Positions 43,630 to 53,500 of a stretch of DNA of 64,000 nt are shown here, in pieces; the stretch's first letter is position 1; every line of letters begins with the position of its first letter. The DNA is from a bacterium (GTDB lineage Bacteria; Acidobacteriota; HRBIN11; JAKEFK01): positions 1 to 64,000 of the forward strand of contig JAKEFK010000402.1 of NCBI GenBank assembly GCA_022616075.1. The letters run 5' to 3'. The notes under the pieces are model-generated. The model made no database searches. It worked only from the letters and a program-made list of their open reading frames with translations, and was not told the DNA's origin. A program made the position numbers and the translations under genes.

Positions 43630-46600
43630 ATGAGCATCTCAGAAGTATTCATTAAGCGTCCGATCATGACCACACTGGCTATGATTGCTATTTTGCTTTT
43701 TGGAGTCATGTCGTATCGCTTGCTTCCTGTAAGCGATCTGCCGAACGTGGACTTTCCGACCGTCCAGGTTTCAGCGGTTTTGCCGGGAGCAAGTCCGGAG
43801 ACAATGGCATCCGCGGTTGCGACACCGCTGGAGCGGCAATTTTCGACGATCGCGGGTTTGGATTCCATGAATTCCAACAGCGCGCAAGGAGTCAGCACGA
43901 TTACCCTGCAGTTCAATTTGAGCCGCGATATTGATGCTGCTTCCCAGGATGTTCAGACGGCGATTTCACGGTCTGTGAATCAGTTGCCCCCGGATATGCC
44001 GAGTCCGCCCACTTATCAGAAAGTGAATCCAGCCGATCAGCCGATTATGTACATCGCCCTTACATCGCCAACGCTTCCTATGTCCACGCTGGATGAATAT
44101 GGACAGACGATCATGGCGCAACGGATCTCCACAGTCAGTGGAGTTGCCCAGGTTCAAGTCTATGGCGCGCAGAAATATGCGGTTCGCATTCAGGTTGATC
44201 CGAAAGCTCTCGTATCGCGCGGAATTGGGATCGATGAAGTTGCTTCCTCTATTCAAAGAGGCAATGTGAACATGCCAACCGGCATCCTCTACGGTCCACA
44301 CAAAGCCTTCACTGTGGAAACTTCCGGACAACTGATGCAAGCCTCCGCTTACCGCCCGCTTGTTGTGACTTACAGAAACGGTTCGCCGGTTCGTCTGGAT
44401 GACATTGCATTGATCAGTGACAGTGTTGAAAACAATAAAACCGCAGCATGGTTTGGGGACAGGAAACAACTCACTCGTTCCCTGGTGCTCGCGATTCAAA
44501 GACAGCCTGGTACGAATACCGTAGAAGTTGCGGGCAACGTCACGCGTTTGCTTCCGCTTTTCCAACAACAGATTCCTGCTTCGGCGCAATTGCACATTTT
44601 GTTCGACCGTTCGCAGTCCATTAAGGAATCGGTTGAAGATGTTCAATTCACACTTTACTTAACCCTCTGTCTGGTCATATTGGTCATTTTCCTTTTCCTG
44701 CGCAACCTCTCCGCAACCGTGATCCCCAGTCTTGCATTGCCGATGTCGATTATCGGTACCTTTTCGGTAATGTATTTGCTTGATTACAGTCTGGATAATC
44801 TTTCGTTGATGGCGCTAACCCTCTCGGTTGGTTTCGTTGTGGATGACGCTATTGTCATGCTGGAGAACATCGTTCGGCATATGGAGATGGGAAAGAGCAA
44901 ATTGCAGGCTGCTTTGGAAGGATCTAAAGAAGTGGGTTTCACGATATTATCCATGACCCTTTCGCTTGCAGCAGTCTTCATCCCGATTTTGTTTATGGGT
45001 GGCATCCCGGGTCGACTCTTCAATGAATTTGCTGTGACAATCGGTGTTGCAATTCTGATCAGTGGATTTGTTTCATTAACCTTAACCCCGATGCTCTGCA
45101 GCCGGTTTCTCAAACATACTCCTGCCGATCAGCACGGACGCTTCTACCGGGCTTCAGAAAGAGTGTTCGATTACTCCGTGAATTGGTACGGGAAGACCTT
45201 GGGCTGGGTACTGAATCATGGCCTGACTGCCGTGGCAGTGTCTGTGCTGATGCTTATTGCAACCGTTTTCCTGTTTCGGATCATACCTGCCGGCTTCTTG
45301 CCAAGCTCCGATACGGGACAGATCTTCGGTTTCACAGAAGGAGCCCAGGGGATTTCCTTTCAATCGATGAAAGAACACCAGACAAAAGTCATGCAAACGA
45401 TTCAGCAAAATCCGAATGTAGACCGTTTCTTTTCTACAATCGGTTCGCGTGGTTTTACAGGAAGCAATCAGGGTATTGTTTTCTTGCGTTTGAAACCGCG
45501 CGATGAACGGGAATCATCGGTCGATGAAGTGATTCAAGAATTGCGGCCGGAATTGGCAAAGATCCCCGGCATGATTGTCTTTTTGCAGAATCCACCGCCG
45601 ATTCGTATCGGAGGTCAACTGAGCAAGAGTCTTTACCAGTTCACGCTCAAAAGTCCCGATTTCGGCGAGTTGTATGAACACGGGCCAAAGTTGGAAGCCA
45701 AGATTCGGCAAATTCCCGGACTGCAGGACGTCACCAGCGACCTGTTAATCAAGAATCCTCAAGTGAGTGTTGACATTGGCCGGGACAAGGCTTCGTCTCT
45801 TGGCGTAACCGCAGAGCAGGTGGAAGATGCTCTCTATTACGCATACGGCTCGCGCCAGATTTCTACAATATTCGCGCCAAACAACAGCTATCAGGTCATT
45901 CTGGAATTGGATCCGAAATATCAAAGAGATCCAGCAGCTTTGTCGATGCTCTACATCCGTTCCTCGCGAAATGAGCTGGTCCCGTTGGATGCACTGGCCA
46001 AACTCGAGCCAGGTTTGGGTCCGTTGTCTGTCAGTCACTCCGGACAACTTCCTGCGGTCACCATCTCCTTTAATTTGAAACCGGGCGTTGCGATTGGAGA
46101 TGCCGTTGCTGAAATCAACAAGCTTGCGCGAAACATGCTTCCTGAAACAATTACCACCAGTTTTCAGGGTCAAGCTCAAGCATTCCAATCTTCTTTCGCG
46201 GGCCTCGGTCTATTGCTGATCATGGCGATTCTTGTGATCTACATGGTGTTGGGAATCTTGTACGAAAGTTTCATCCACCCCATCACGATCCTCACAGCGT
46301 TGCCTTCTGCTGGATTTGGCGCATTGTTCACGCTATTTATCTTTGGAAGTGAGTTAAGCCTTTACGCGTTCATAGGCATCATCATGCTGGTCGGAATTGT
46401 AAAGAAGAACGGGATCATGATGGTTGATTTCGCGCTGGAAGCTCAGAGAAACGAACACAAAGATGCGAAGAGCGCGATTCATGAAGCTTGCATGGTTCGC
46501 TTCCGACCGATCATGATGACAACCATGGCCGCATTGCTTGGCACTCTTCCCATTGCAATGGGGATCGGAGCGGGAGCAGAAGCTCGCCAACCACTTGGTT

Positions 46601-46749
46601 TGGCGGTTGTGGGTGGATTGCTGTTTTCACAAATTCTGACGCTTTACGTTACACCTGTGTTTTTTGTGTACCTGGATCACTTCCAGACATTCTTGAAGCG
46701 GAAAAAAGATCCAGCGCGGATTTTGATGGAAACTGCCGAGGCAAAGTAG
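43630..46749 (+). CDS. RND multidrug efflux pump, HAE-1 type, second system
   Basis: This encodes 1039 residues from ATG 43630, which has AAGGAGG seven bases upstream. It is an inner-membrane antiporter with the family N-terminus SEVFIKRPIMTTL, TM4 GFVVDDAIVMLEN and GIVKKNGIMMVDFA at TM10. It resembles the pump at 10063 in length but diverges, so it is a paralogue and not a recent duplicate. No local regulator gene is seen. Confidence 0.96.
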   Translation: MSISEVFIKRPIMTTLAMIAILLFGVMSYRLLPVSDLPNVDFPTVQVSAVLPGASPETMASAVATPLERQFSTIAGLDSMNSNSAQGVSTITLQFNLSRDIDAASQDVQTAISRSVNQLPPDMPSPPTYQKVNPADQPIMYIALTSPTLPMSTLDEYGQTIMAQRISTVSGVAQVQVYGAQKYAVRIQVDPKALVSRGIGIDEVASSIQRGNVNMPTGILYGPHKAFTVETSGQLMQASAYRPLVVTYRNGSPVRLDDIALISDSVENNKTAAWFGDRKQLTRSLVLAIQRQPGTNTVEVAGNVTRLLPLFQQQIPASAQLHILFDRSQSIKESVEDVQFTLYLTLCLVILVIFLFLRNLSATVIPSLALPMSIIGTFSVMYLLDYSLDNLSLMALTLSVGFVVDDAIVMLENIVRHMEMGKSKLQAALEGSKEVGFTILSMTLSLAAVFIPILFMGGIPGRLFNEFAVTIGVAILISGFVSLTLTPMLCSRFLKHTPADQHGRFYRASERVFDYSVNWYGKTLGWVLNHGLTAVAVSVLMLIATVFLFRIIPAGFLPSSDTGQIFGFTEGAQGISFQSMKEHQTKVMQTIQQNPNVDRFFSTIGSRGFTGSNQGIVFLRLKPRDERESSVDEVIQELRPELAKIPGMIVFLQNPPPIRIGGQLSKSLYQFTLKSPDFGELYEHGPKLEAKIRQIPGLQDVTSDLLIKNPQVSVDIGRDKASSLGVTAEQVEDALYYAYGSRQISTIFAPNNSYQVILELDPKYQRDPAALSMLYIRSSRNELVPLDALAKLEPGLGPLSVSHSGQLPAVTISFNLKPGVAIGDAVAEINKLARNMLPETITTSFQGQAQAFQSSFAGLGLLLIMAILVIYMVLGILYESFIHPITILTALPSAGFGALFTLFIFGSELSLYAFIGIIMLVGIVKKNGIMMVDFALEAQRNEHKDAKSAIHEACMVRFRPIMMTTMAALLGTLPIAMGIGAGAEARQPLGLAVVGGLLFSQILTLYVTPVFFVYLDHFQTFLKRKKDPARILMETAEAK

Positions 46750-46760
46750 TTCAGTCTTTC

Positions 46761-46949
46761 CTAGCAAAATGCCAGATTCTTACAGGATTCTTTTTCAATT
46801 TCCCGGAGAATTTCGTCCGGACTGATCGAAGTGCCGACGGCGACTGCTGCAACGATGGATAGAAAATTCTCGATTTCTCTATCCGTCATAAAGGTGAGAA
46901 ATTGGAACTTCTGCTTGAGATCGTAGAGTAGATCAATTTGTTGATTCAT
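46761..46949 (-). CDS. 62-residue hypothetical protein
   Basis: ATG 46949 has AGGAGAG five to six bases upstream. The protein is helical with a hydrophobic core (FLSIVAAVAVGTSIS) and ends in a Cys-containing tail (EKESCKNLAFC). No family is recognised. It lies between the pump and the BON lipoprotein on the opposite strand. Confidence 0.6.
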   Translation of the reverse strand: MNQQIDLLYDLKQKFQFLTFMTDREIENFLSIVAAVAVGTSISPDEILREIEKESCKNLAFC

Positions 46950-47164
46950 TTTTTCTCTCCTATAAACAGAAAGTAGATCTTCTCTCGAGAAGCGATAACC
47001 GCATTTCCTGTAAAAGGGTTGTAGAAAAGAGAGGTGTTTGCTCTGTAGTAAAAAATGAAGTCCTGTCGCTCGTTTCACTACAAAAGGACGGAGGAAAAGC
47101 AATGGTAAAGATCACGTCGAGACTATTTTATGTAAAAGGTAATCACTTATGGAGGAACCAGATC

Positions 47165-47530
47165 ATGCGAAACTTGCAGTGGATATTGATCTTTATTCTC
47201 GCGCTGGGGTTGTTCTTTGCGTGCACCACGGCGAAAAATACCGGCACAGCCATTAAGGAAGGAACAACCGAAGCTGCCGAAGAAGTCGGTGATAAGGCGG
47301 AAGATGTTGGCGAGGAAATTGAAGACGGAAGTATTACCTCCGCTATCAAGATGAAATTCGCAAACGATGAACAGGTGTCTGCATCTGCCATTGACGTAGA
47401 TACGAGCCACGGTCACGTGACGTTAAATGGCGCTGTTTCCAGTCAGGCGGAGGCGGACCGTGCGGTTGAAATTGCGAAGACCGTGAGCGGTGTAAAGAGC
47501 GTGAAATCGAATCTGACGATCAAGCAGTAG
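47165..47530 (+). CDS. BON-domain lipoprotein
   Basis: This encodes 121 residues from ATG 47165 (GGAGG nine bases upstream). A lipoprotein signal ends LFFAC, a Glu-rich linker follows, and a BON domain (about 55-120: ITSAIKMKFANDEQV, DVDTSHGHVTLNGAVSSQAE, VKSVKSNL) closes the protein. BON domains bind phospholipid and stabilise the envelope under osmotic stress (OsmY-like). It is probably attached to the outer membrane. The decayed kinase gene converges on it. Confidence 0.93.
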   Translation: MRNLQWILIFILALGLFFACTTAKNTGTAIKEGTTEAAEEVGDKAEDVGEEIEDGSITSAIKMKFANDEQVSASAIDVDTSHGHVTLNGAVSSQAEADRAVEIAKTVSGVKSVKSNLTIKQ

Positions 47531-49552
47531 TGGCAGGTTTTCCGCAACCATCAAGCTTTGAAGAAGGTCCAGCCGGGAAATGGTGATCCGGGAACCATCC
47601 GGAGAAATCCCAAAGGATTCGGTAAACAGATGTGAATCAAAACCTGTAATTGGTTTCCGTGTGTTCTTTGTGTCACGATTCGGAATGAACATCTGTTCGA
47701 AAATACCTGGAAGTCCTCCTTCATTTTGCGAAACAAATGCGATCGCATTCTTTTGAGGCATCCACCTCAGTCTTCCAGGCGTGATCGCGCTTGTCACAAG
47801 TTGACTTCCAGCCGCGCCGACAAAGGGAAATCTGGTCCCGTCGGATATTCGAACAACGCTGATTTTCGTGATGTTCAAATCTTCCGCGAAAGCAACATAT
47901 TGAGCATCCCAGGAGACCTCAGGAAGCGCGCTATTTCCTGTCCATAACCTCGTGGACCCTGAGCCGTCTGATCGAATCTTCCAGATACCGCTCTTTGCTG
48001 GATTACTGCTTGCGTACACAATCCACTCGCCGTCCGGCGTGGAAGTCGGATTTTGCGCGTCAATTCCATCGGATGTTAGTTGCCGGATTCCGGCCCCATC
48101 CGCATCTCCGGTCCAGATTTCAAAATGACCGCTTCGTGAAGAACTCCAGATAATCTTTTTCCCATCGCGCGTAAAAGCTGGATCCCAATCGACCGCAGGA
48201 TGATCTGTCACTCTTTTGAGTGCCCCCGTTGATGTATGAATTTTCCAGAGATCAAGATTTCCACTTCTGCTGGAGGAGAAGATCACCCATTCACCATCCG
48301 GCGAATAAGCGGGCTGTCTATCTATGCTATTCCCGTGCGTGAGCCAACGGGGCGATTCTTCCTTCGAATCCAGCGGCACTTCCCATAAACTCTGACGCGC
48401 AGCGCTGGCAGTAAAAACGATTCCGTTCGTTCCAATCCGGTCCAAACTCTGTCCCCAATTGGGAACGGAAAATAATGCATCCGCTTGATCTGAGTGAATG
48501 TTGTGGCGCAACAGGATTCCCGGAGATGCGATAACACCGGGAGTAACGCTGTCTGATTTCAGATAGACCAGATGATCGGAATCAGTCCATGCAGCCGTGG
48601 AAATACTTCCTTCCGGCGCGGGAAGCTTCAACCACCTCTGTTTTGAAGTTGCGACGTCGATCATCAAAATGGAGCCGGGTGAATCGCCATTAACGACAGC
48701 TATGTTTCCTCCATCGGGAGACCATCGCGGTTGAAACATGCGATTTTCGATGCGCGCGATTTGCTGAGTCTTGCCTCCTTGAATTTCTGCGATGCCAATT
48801 GAGGAAAAATATTGCTGGTTCTTGCTGATCTGGCGCACGAAAACGATTCGTTTTCCATCGGGCGCCCAATCCGCATCATAAACATCGGGCAAAACTTTTA
48901 ATGGTTCGCCACCGAGAAACGAAACCCTTATACAGCGAACGCATCTCATTTTCCTGTCGCACAAAAAGGATGGAAGCGCCATCTGGAGAAAAGCGCGGAA
49001 ATTGATCTCTGCCGGAGGTCAAGGGAACTGTGTGGAACTCAGCAAACTGGTTTTTGATACGGATCCATGCGGCCGCATCAGCTTGGCAAGCCCGAAATCC
49101 AGAATCTTCAGCCTGCCATCTTTTGTAATGAAAATATTTTCTGGCTTCAAATCGCGATGAACGATTCCTTTCTCATGAGCAGCAGCCAATCCCTGCGTGA
49201 TCTGAACCGAGTATTCCAGCGCTTTCTTTACCGAAAGTGGCGAATTTCTCAAACGGTCCCGAAGAGTTTCTCCTTCAAGCAGTTCATTCACAAGATACGG
49301 ACAACCATCATTCGTGCCCACATCGTGAAGTACTACAATATTAGGATGATTGAGCGCTCCTGCTGCTCGCGCTTCCTGTTCAAATCTTCGCTGGTGCACT
49401 TTGTCTTCTACAAAGGAAGGAGAGAGTAACTTAACGGCGACGTCACGGCCAATTCTGGGATCGTGAGTGCGGTAGACTTCGCCCATTCCACCTGTTCCGA
49501 TTGTTTCCAGAATTACGTATGGACCGAGCTGCGAACCTGAAGATAAACCCAT
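47531..49552 (-). pseudogene. Decayed Ser/Thr kinase-TolB propeller gene
   Basis: The N-terminal frame (49552-49019) holds half a Pkn2-type kinase: P-loop [33 protein letters not shown]. It then stops before the activation segment and lobe end. The propeller half (about 48982-47560, with many SPDG(K/E/G) blades such as YSPDGEWVIFSSSRSGNLDL) is in another frame, and a third frame shift lies at about 48930-48950. The kinase C-lobe and membrane helix are missing. Several indels, not one, make this a pseudogene. A final fusion into opposite-strand text shows the 3' end is also lost. Confidence 0.8.
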
Positions 49553-49569
49553 TGATTTTCTTGATTATA

Positions 49570-50991
49570 TTACTTCCGGAAAACTCTTCTAAGCGCTGTG
49601 CGAGCTGCCAGGTAGCCGCACATTCCATGAACGCCTCCACCGGGGGGTGTAGAAGAAGAGCAAATAAAGATTTTGGAATTTGGAGTCGCGTAGGGATTCC
49701 ATCGTAGTGTTGGCCTTGCTAGAAATTGCCGGAGACTGTTTGCACCACCGGCAATGTCTCCACCGACAAGATTCGCGTTGTGCGCTTCGAGCTGCGCTGT
49801 AGACATCGTATGGCGATTGAGAATCACATCCCGAAAACCAGGCGCAAATCTTTCGATCTGCCGCTCTATCTTTTCTGCCATGTCGAAATTCGATCCATTC
49901 GGAACATGGCAGTATCCCCATGCTGTGTGTTTGCCGGCGGGAGCCCTGCTGCTGTCGAACAAACTTTGTTGTGCGACTAAAACAAAGGGATGCTCCGGAT
50001 GTTTGTTTTGCCATACTTCCGCTTCTGCCTGCGCAATCTCTTCCAAAGTCCCGCCCACATGAACAGTAGCAGCTTGCAGGCAATCCGGATTTTTCCAGGG
50101 AATGGGAGCGCTCAGCGCCCAATCCATTTTGAAAACTCCAGGGCCGTATTTGAATACCGATAATTTGTGGCGATAACGAGAGGGGAGAGCGTTCTCAGTA
50201 ATGCTCAGAAGTTGCCTCGGTGTCACATCAAATATGTAGCAGCGGGCTTGAGGTAGATCTCGCAGGGAGTTCACTTTGTGCCCGGTCTTGATTTCACTCC
50301 CTGATTTCCACAAACAGGCCGCAAGCGCGTCTGCAATTTTCTGCGAACCGCCGGCAGGTAAAGGCCAACCGACAGCATGGCCTGCAATTGCCAGAGCCAG
50401 ACCAAAGGAAGCGCTTCCTTTTGCTTCCAGCTGCAAAGATGAATGTCCGGCACATCCGGCAAAAAGCGCGCGCGCATGCTGATTCGAAAAATTGTGATGG
50501 ACGAGATCCACACAGGATCGCAGCGCAAGTTGTCCGAACTTCGCCATCAAAAATGGTCTTTGTGGAATTCTGATCGGCCGCAGAATCTCAGAAAAAAGCG
50601 CAAAAGGGGATCGAGTGAATGGAGCGAACAGGTCATGCCACCTGTTCGCATCATTTCCCAAATTCTCGATTGTCCGGTTGATGTCTTTGTACAAAATCGC
50701 CGCAGAACCATCCGGCAGCGGATGAGCGACTGCTGCAGGAGAAAAAATCCACTGAAGCCCGAATTGTTTTAATTGCAGTTTTTGAAAAAAGGGAGAAAGG
50801 ATTGCCATCGGATGAATTGCGGAGCATACATCATGCAAATAGCCGGGAAGCGTTAACTCTTCCGCTCTTACGCCTCCCCCAATTCTGTCATTCGCTTCGA
50901 GCACGCATACCGTTAATCCTGCCTGAGCCACTTCAATGGCTGCGCTCAATCCATTAGGGCCCGATCCAATAACGACAACGTCGTAGCTCAT
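49570..50991 (-). CDS. FAD-dependent oxidoreductase, phytoene-dehydrogenase-like
   Basis: This encodes 473 residues. The N-terminal dinucleotide fold VVVIGSGPNGLSAAIEVAQAG and the C-terminal FAD motif GGVHGMCGYLAARTAL match the COG1233 family of amine oxidase-fold, CrtI-like enzymes. The middle substrate cap is family-typical. It may desaturate a carotenoid or act on another isoprenoid; no other carotenoid gene is in the window. It lies upstream of the decayed kinase on the same strand with an 17-base gap. Confidence 0.9.
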   Translation of the reverse strand: MSYDVVVIGSGPNGLSAAIEVAQAGLTVCVLEANDRIGGGVRAEELTLPGYLHDVCSAIHPMAILSPFFQKLQLKQFGLQWIFSPAAVAHPLPDGSAAILYKDINRTIENLGNDANRWHDLFAPFTRSPFALFSEILRPIRIPQRPFLMAKFGQLALRSCVDLVHHNFSNQHARALFAGCAGHSSLQLEAKGSASFGLALAIAGHAVGWPLPAGGSQKIADALAACLWKSGSEIKTGHKVNSLRDLPQARCYIFDVTPRQLLSITENALPSRYRHKLSVFKYGPGVFKMDWALSAPIPWKNPDCLQAATVHVGGTLEEIAQAEAEVWQNKHPEHPFVLVAQQSLFDSSRAPAGKHTAWGYCHVPNGSNFDMAEKIERQIERFAPGFRDVILNRHTMSTAQLEAHNANLVGGDIAGGANSLRQFLARPTLRWNPYATPNSKIFICSSSTPPGGGVHGMCGYLAARTALRRVFRK

Positions 50992-51036
50992 CTAGCTTAA
51001 AATACCGCATTCTGGAACTGTTGCGCTACGTCTTAG

Positions 51037-51528
51037 TCAGACGTTGCTAGGGCTTGTTCGAATTTCGATGTGTCGCCGCAGGACTCTACCCAGAAGCCAG
51101 CCGCTGGAAATCAGTAAAAGGACAATAAGTATCCCAACGTTATAATTCGTCTCCAATATTCTGGTTATCAACGAATAGCGGATAAACCGTCCGGCAAAAA
51201 TGGCCGATCCGTAATAGGCGCTTTTCGGTTTGATCTTCAGCAAGCTGACACGAATGACTGAAAAGGGAAGTGGAAGGAGCGCAAAAAGGAACGTGGCAAC
51301 ATAAAAATAGGAGCGAGCTTCTGTAAACTTGTTCATTAACCGCTTGCGAATTCTATTCGCTAAGAGCTGATCGATATTTCCACCGGCGGCAGCGCAAATG
51401 CTTCCCGTAAGGACCAGAACAATGGCAGGATATTTGTCAATGTGGAATAGTAAAACAGGTTCAAATGGAAAAGGGAGTGCAGTATTCGTAAAGAACTGCA
51501 AGGAGAGCAAACAGCGCGAAGTTATCAC
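51037..51528 (-). CDS. DedA/YqaA-like membrane protein
   Basis: This encodes 163 residues. The start is taken as GTG 51528 because its GTGA overlaps the stop of the upstream zinc-finger gene, a coupled arrangement. At least four hydrophobic segments are seen, with FEPVLLFHIDKYPAIVLVL near the N-end and a basic segment RIRKRLMNKFTEAR. The order resembles small VTT/YqaA membrane proteins. The function of the family, lipid scrambling or envelope maintenance, is inferred only. Confidence 0.6.
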   Translation of the reverse strand: MITSRCLLSLQFFTNTALPFPFEPVLLFHIDKYPAIVLVLTGSICAAAGGNIDQLLANRIRKRLMNKFTEARSYFYVATFLFALLPLPFSVIRVSLLKIKPKSAYYGSAIFAGRFIRYSLITRILETNYNVGILIVLLLISSGWLLGRVLRRHIEIRTSPSNV

Positions 51529-52031
51529 ACATGAGTTTGCCCAAGAAGAAAGGTGTGGCCGCAGACGGTGCACGAAAACTCCGAACAATTCCTGCGGTCT
51601 TCAATTTTTTCGATAAAGTGTCCCGCAAAAAGGCAGGCTAGAGGATGAGTGATCTTCCTCACTTCGCGTTCCTTTTTTAAAAACGAATGTCCGCAAAAGC
51701 AGGCATATTCCCAGAAGGATTGGCGTTGCGTAACGGGATGAACTTTGTGTCCGAAGAGATTGCAAAGGTATCGGACTTTCTTTTTGAAGGTTTGCCTGCT
51801 TGAAAAAGTGTTTTCTTCTTTGTGAAACAGGAGAGGATGACCACAACGCGTACACATGTATTCATCGTGGTTGTTGCGCGAGCCCAGAAATGTATAGGTA
51901 TGGCCACCGAAGAAACAGCCAAGAATGTGACGAATTCGAGTCCTCCTGTTGGATAGAACGAGATCGTCACAACCGTTTAGATCATGGCCAAATAGCGTGC
52001 AAAGCATTTCCATGCAACGTGGCGAGAGCAA
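51525..52031 (-). CDS. Tandem zinc-finger protein (DUF1660-like repeats)
   Basis: This encodes 168 residues built from four repeats, each with a C-x-F-G-H or FFGGH knuckle, a variable middle of about 20 residues, and a CxxCGH end: CTLFGH; GCFFGGH..CTRCGH; CNLFGH..CFCGH; CLFAGH..CTVCGH. The pattern resembles DUF1660 zinc ribbons of phage proteins, here multiplied. Nucleic-acid or protein binding is likely. Its stop overlaps the start of the membrane protein (GTGA). ATG 52031 or 52013 could be the start. Confidence 0.65.
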   Translation of the reverse strand: MLSPRCMEMLCTLFGHDLNGCDDLVLSNRRTRIRHILGCFFGGHTYTFLGSRNNHDEYMCTRCGHPLLFHKEENTFSSRQTFKKKVRYLCNLFGHKVHPVTQRQSFWEYACFCGHSFLKKEREVRKITHPLACLFAGHFIEKIEDRRNCSEFSCTVCGHTFLLGQTHV

Positions 52032-52045
52032 TGTCTATGCCAATG

Positions 52046-52095
52046 GAGCGCAGGCTTCCAGCCTTCATCAACAACCTCGGCTTCCAGCCTTGCTA
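52046..52095. repeat. GGCTTCCAGCC direct repeat
   Basis: GCAGGCTTCCAGCCTTC and CTCGGCTTCCAGCCTTG occur 23 bases apart upstream of the NDH-2 gene. The same text (ACCTCGGCTTCCAGCCT) occurs at about 23082-23098. Confidence 0.6.
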
Positions 52096-52139
52096 CTATC
52101 TCTTTGGTTACACTGCGATATATTGAAAGAGAGATTCGA

Positions 52140-53414
52140 ATGGAGAAACCCCGCGTTGTGATCATCGGAGCAGGATTTGCGGGACTGTATGCAGCGAGGG
52201 AATTGTGCAATGAGGCTGTTCGCGTGACAATTCTCGATCGGAGCAACCATCATCTGTTTCAGCCGTTGCTATACCAGGTAGCAACCACCGGTTTGTCACC
52301 AGGTGATATTGCGCAGCCGATCCGCCACGTTTTCCGGAAATGCAGAAACATCGAGGTGTTGTTGGCAGGAGTGGAACGCGTTGATGTTCCGGCACGAACC
52401 GTCCACTACCGTGGCGGCGAAATCTTGTACGATTTTCTAATTGTCGCAACTGGCGCAACGCACGCTTATTTTGGGCATGAAGATTGGGCGCAAATTGCTC
52501 CTGGTTTGAAGACGCTGGAAGATGCGGTGCAGATCCGACGAATGTTTCTCACGGCGTTTGAAGAGGCTGAAAAAGCACGTGATCCCAAGAAAGCAACTGC
52601 TCTCTTGAATTTCGTGATCGTAGGAGCGGGACCCACCGGAGTGGAGCTGGCCGGAACAATGAGTGAAATGTCCAGACGAGTTTTGTCGCGAGAATTTCGC
52701 CACATCAATCCGGCATCCGCAAAAATTTTGTTGCTGGAAGGCGGACCGCGTGTTCTTCCGGCGTATTCAGAACGACTTTCTGCGAGCGCGCAGAAACAAC
52801 TTGAAAAACTGGGAGTGGAGGTTTGGACAAATTCACTCGTGACTCGACTGGAACCGGATGCTGTTTACATCGGTGAAAAACGGATCGAAACGCATCGTAT
52901 TTTTTGGGCAGCAGGGGTGGCTGCATCGCCTCTTGGCCGTACTCTGGGAACTGAGCTTGACAGGACAGGGCGGGTGAGAGTCACTCCGGACCTTACGGTG
53001 AAGGACCATCCCGAAATTTTTGTGGTGGGTGATTTGGCTTCATTGACCGATGGTGAAGGCAAACAGGTCCCTGGCGTTGCTCCTGCAGCAATTCAAATGG
53101 GACGTTACGCGGCAAAACAAATTCTCGCGATCAGTAAAAATCGTCCTAAACAATCGGCGTTCGTTTACAAAGACAAAGGGAGTCTTGCCACGATTGGTAG
53201 AGCGGCCGCGATCGGCAGTCGCGGGAAAATGGAATTCTCCGGTTTCATTGCCTGGCTGGGCTGGCTACTCATTCACATTTTCTTCCTGATTGGCTTCCGG
53301 AACCGTCTATTCGTGCTTCTGCAGTGGGCGTGGTCCTACATCGGACTTCGAACAAGTGCCCGCCTGATCACCTATTATGAAGGCACGGTGGAAACAGAAA
53401 CCAAGGTTCGCTAA
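52140..53414 (+). CDS. ndh: Type II NADH dehydrogenase (NDH-2)
   Basis: This encodes 424 residues from ATG 52140 (GAGAG site). The FAD fold VVIIGAGFAGLYAAREL is followed by the NAD fold FVIVGAGPTGVELAGT, then DRTGRVRVTPDLTV and FVVGDLAS. The C-terminal part (about 355-415) holds a hydrophobic and amphipathic pair of helices (LGWLLIHIFFLIGF) that fixes the enzyme to the membrane. It oxidises NADH and reduces quinone without pumping protons. It stands alone. Confidence 0.95.
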   Translation: MEKPRVVIIGAGFAGLYAARELCNEAVRVTILDRSNHHLFQPLLYQVATTGLSPGDIAQPIRHVFRKCRNIEVLLAGVERVDVPARTVHYRGGEILYDFLIVATGATHAYFGHEDWAQIAPGLKTLEDAVQIRRMFLTAFEEAEKARDPKKATALLNFVIVGAGPTGVELAGTMSEMSRRVLSREFRHINPASAKILLLEGGPRVLPAYSERLSASAQKQLEKLGVEVWTNSLVTRLEPDAVYIGEKRIETHRIFWAAGVAASPLGRTLGTELDRTGRVRVTPDLTVKDHPEIFVVGDLASLTDGEGKQVPGVAPAAIQMGRYAAKQILAISKNRPKQSAFVYKDKGSLATIGRAAAIGSRGKMEFSGFIAWLGWLLIHIFFLIGFRNRLFVLLQWAWSYIGLRTSARLITYYEGTVETETKVR

Positions 53415-53417
53415 TAT

Positions 53418-53500
53418 TGGAAAGTAATGAGCAATGAGTGATGAGCAATGAGACCGGCTTAACAGGCCTCATTACTCATGACTCATGACTTTGGCACTGG
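53418..53500. repeat. ATGAGTA-word inverted repeat, copy 2
   Basis: AAAGTAATGAGCAATGAGTGATGAGCAATGAGACC faces CTCATTACTCATGACTCATGACTTTGGCACT. The right end gives the mirror image of the left end of copy 1 at 31012, so both copies come from one family with AGTGCCAAAGT ends. The ATG of the next gene lies inside it. Confidence 0.78.

Noticed and set aside
47524-47545. Fourth double-hairpin element after the BON gene (GTAGTGGCAGG)
   Set aside because: Only one partial end is present, with no partner arm; the text is also explained by the kinase remnant.
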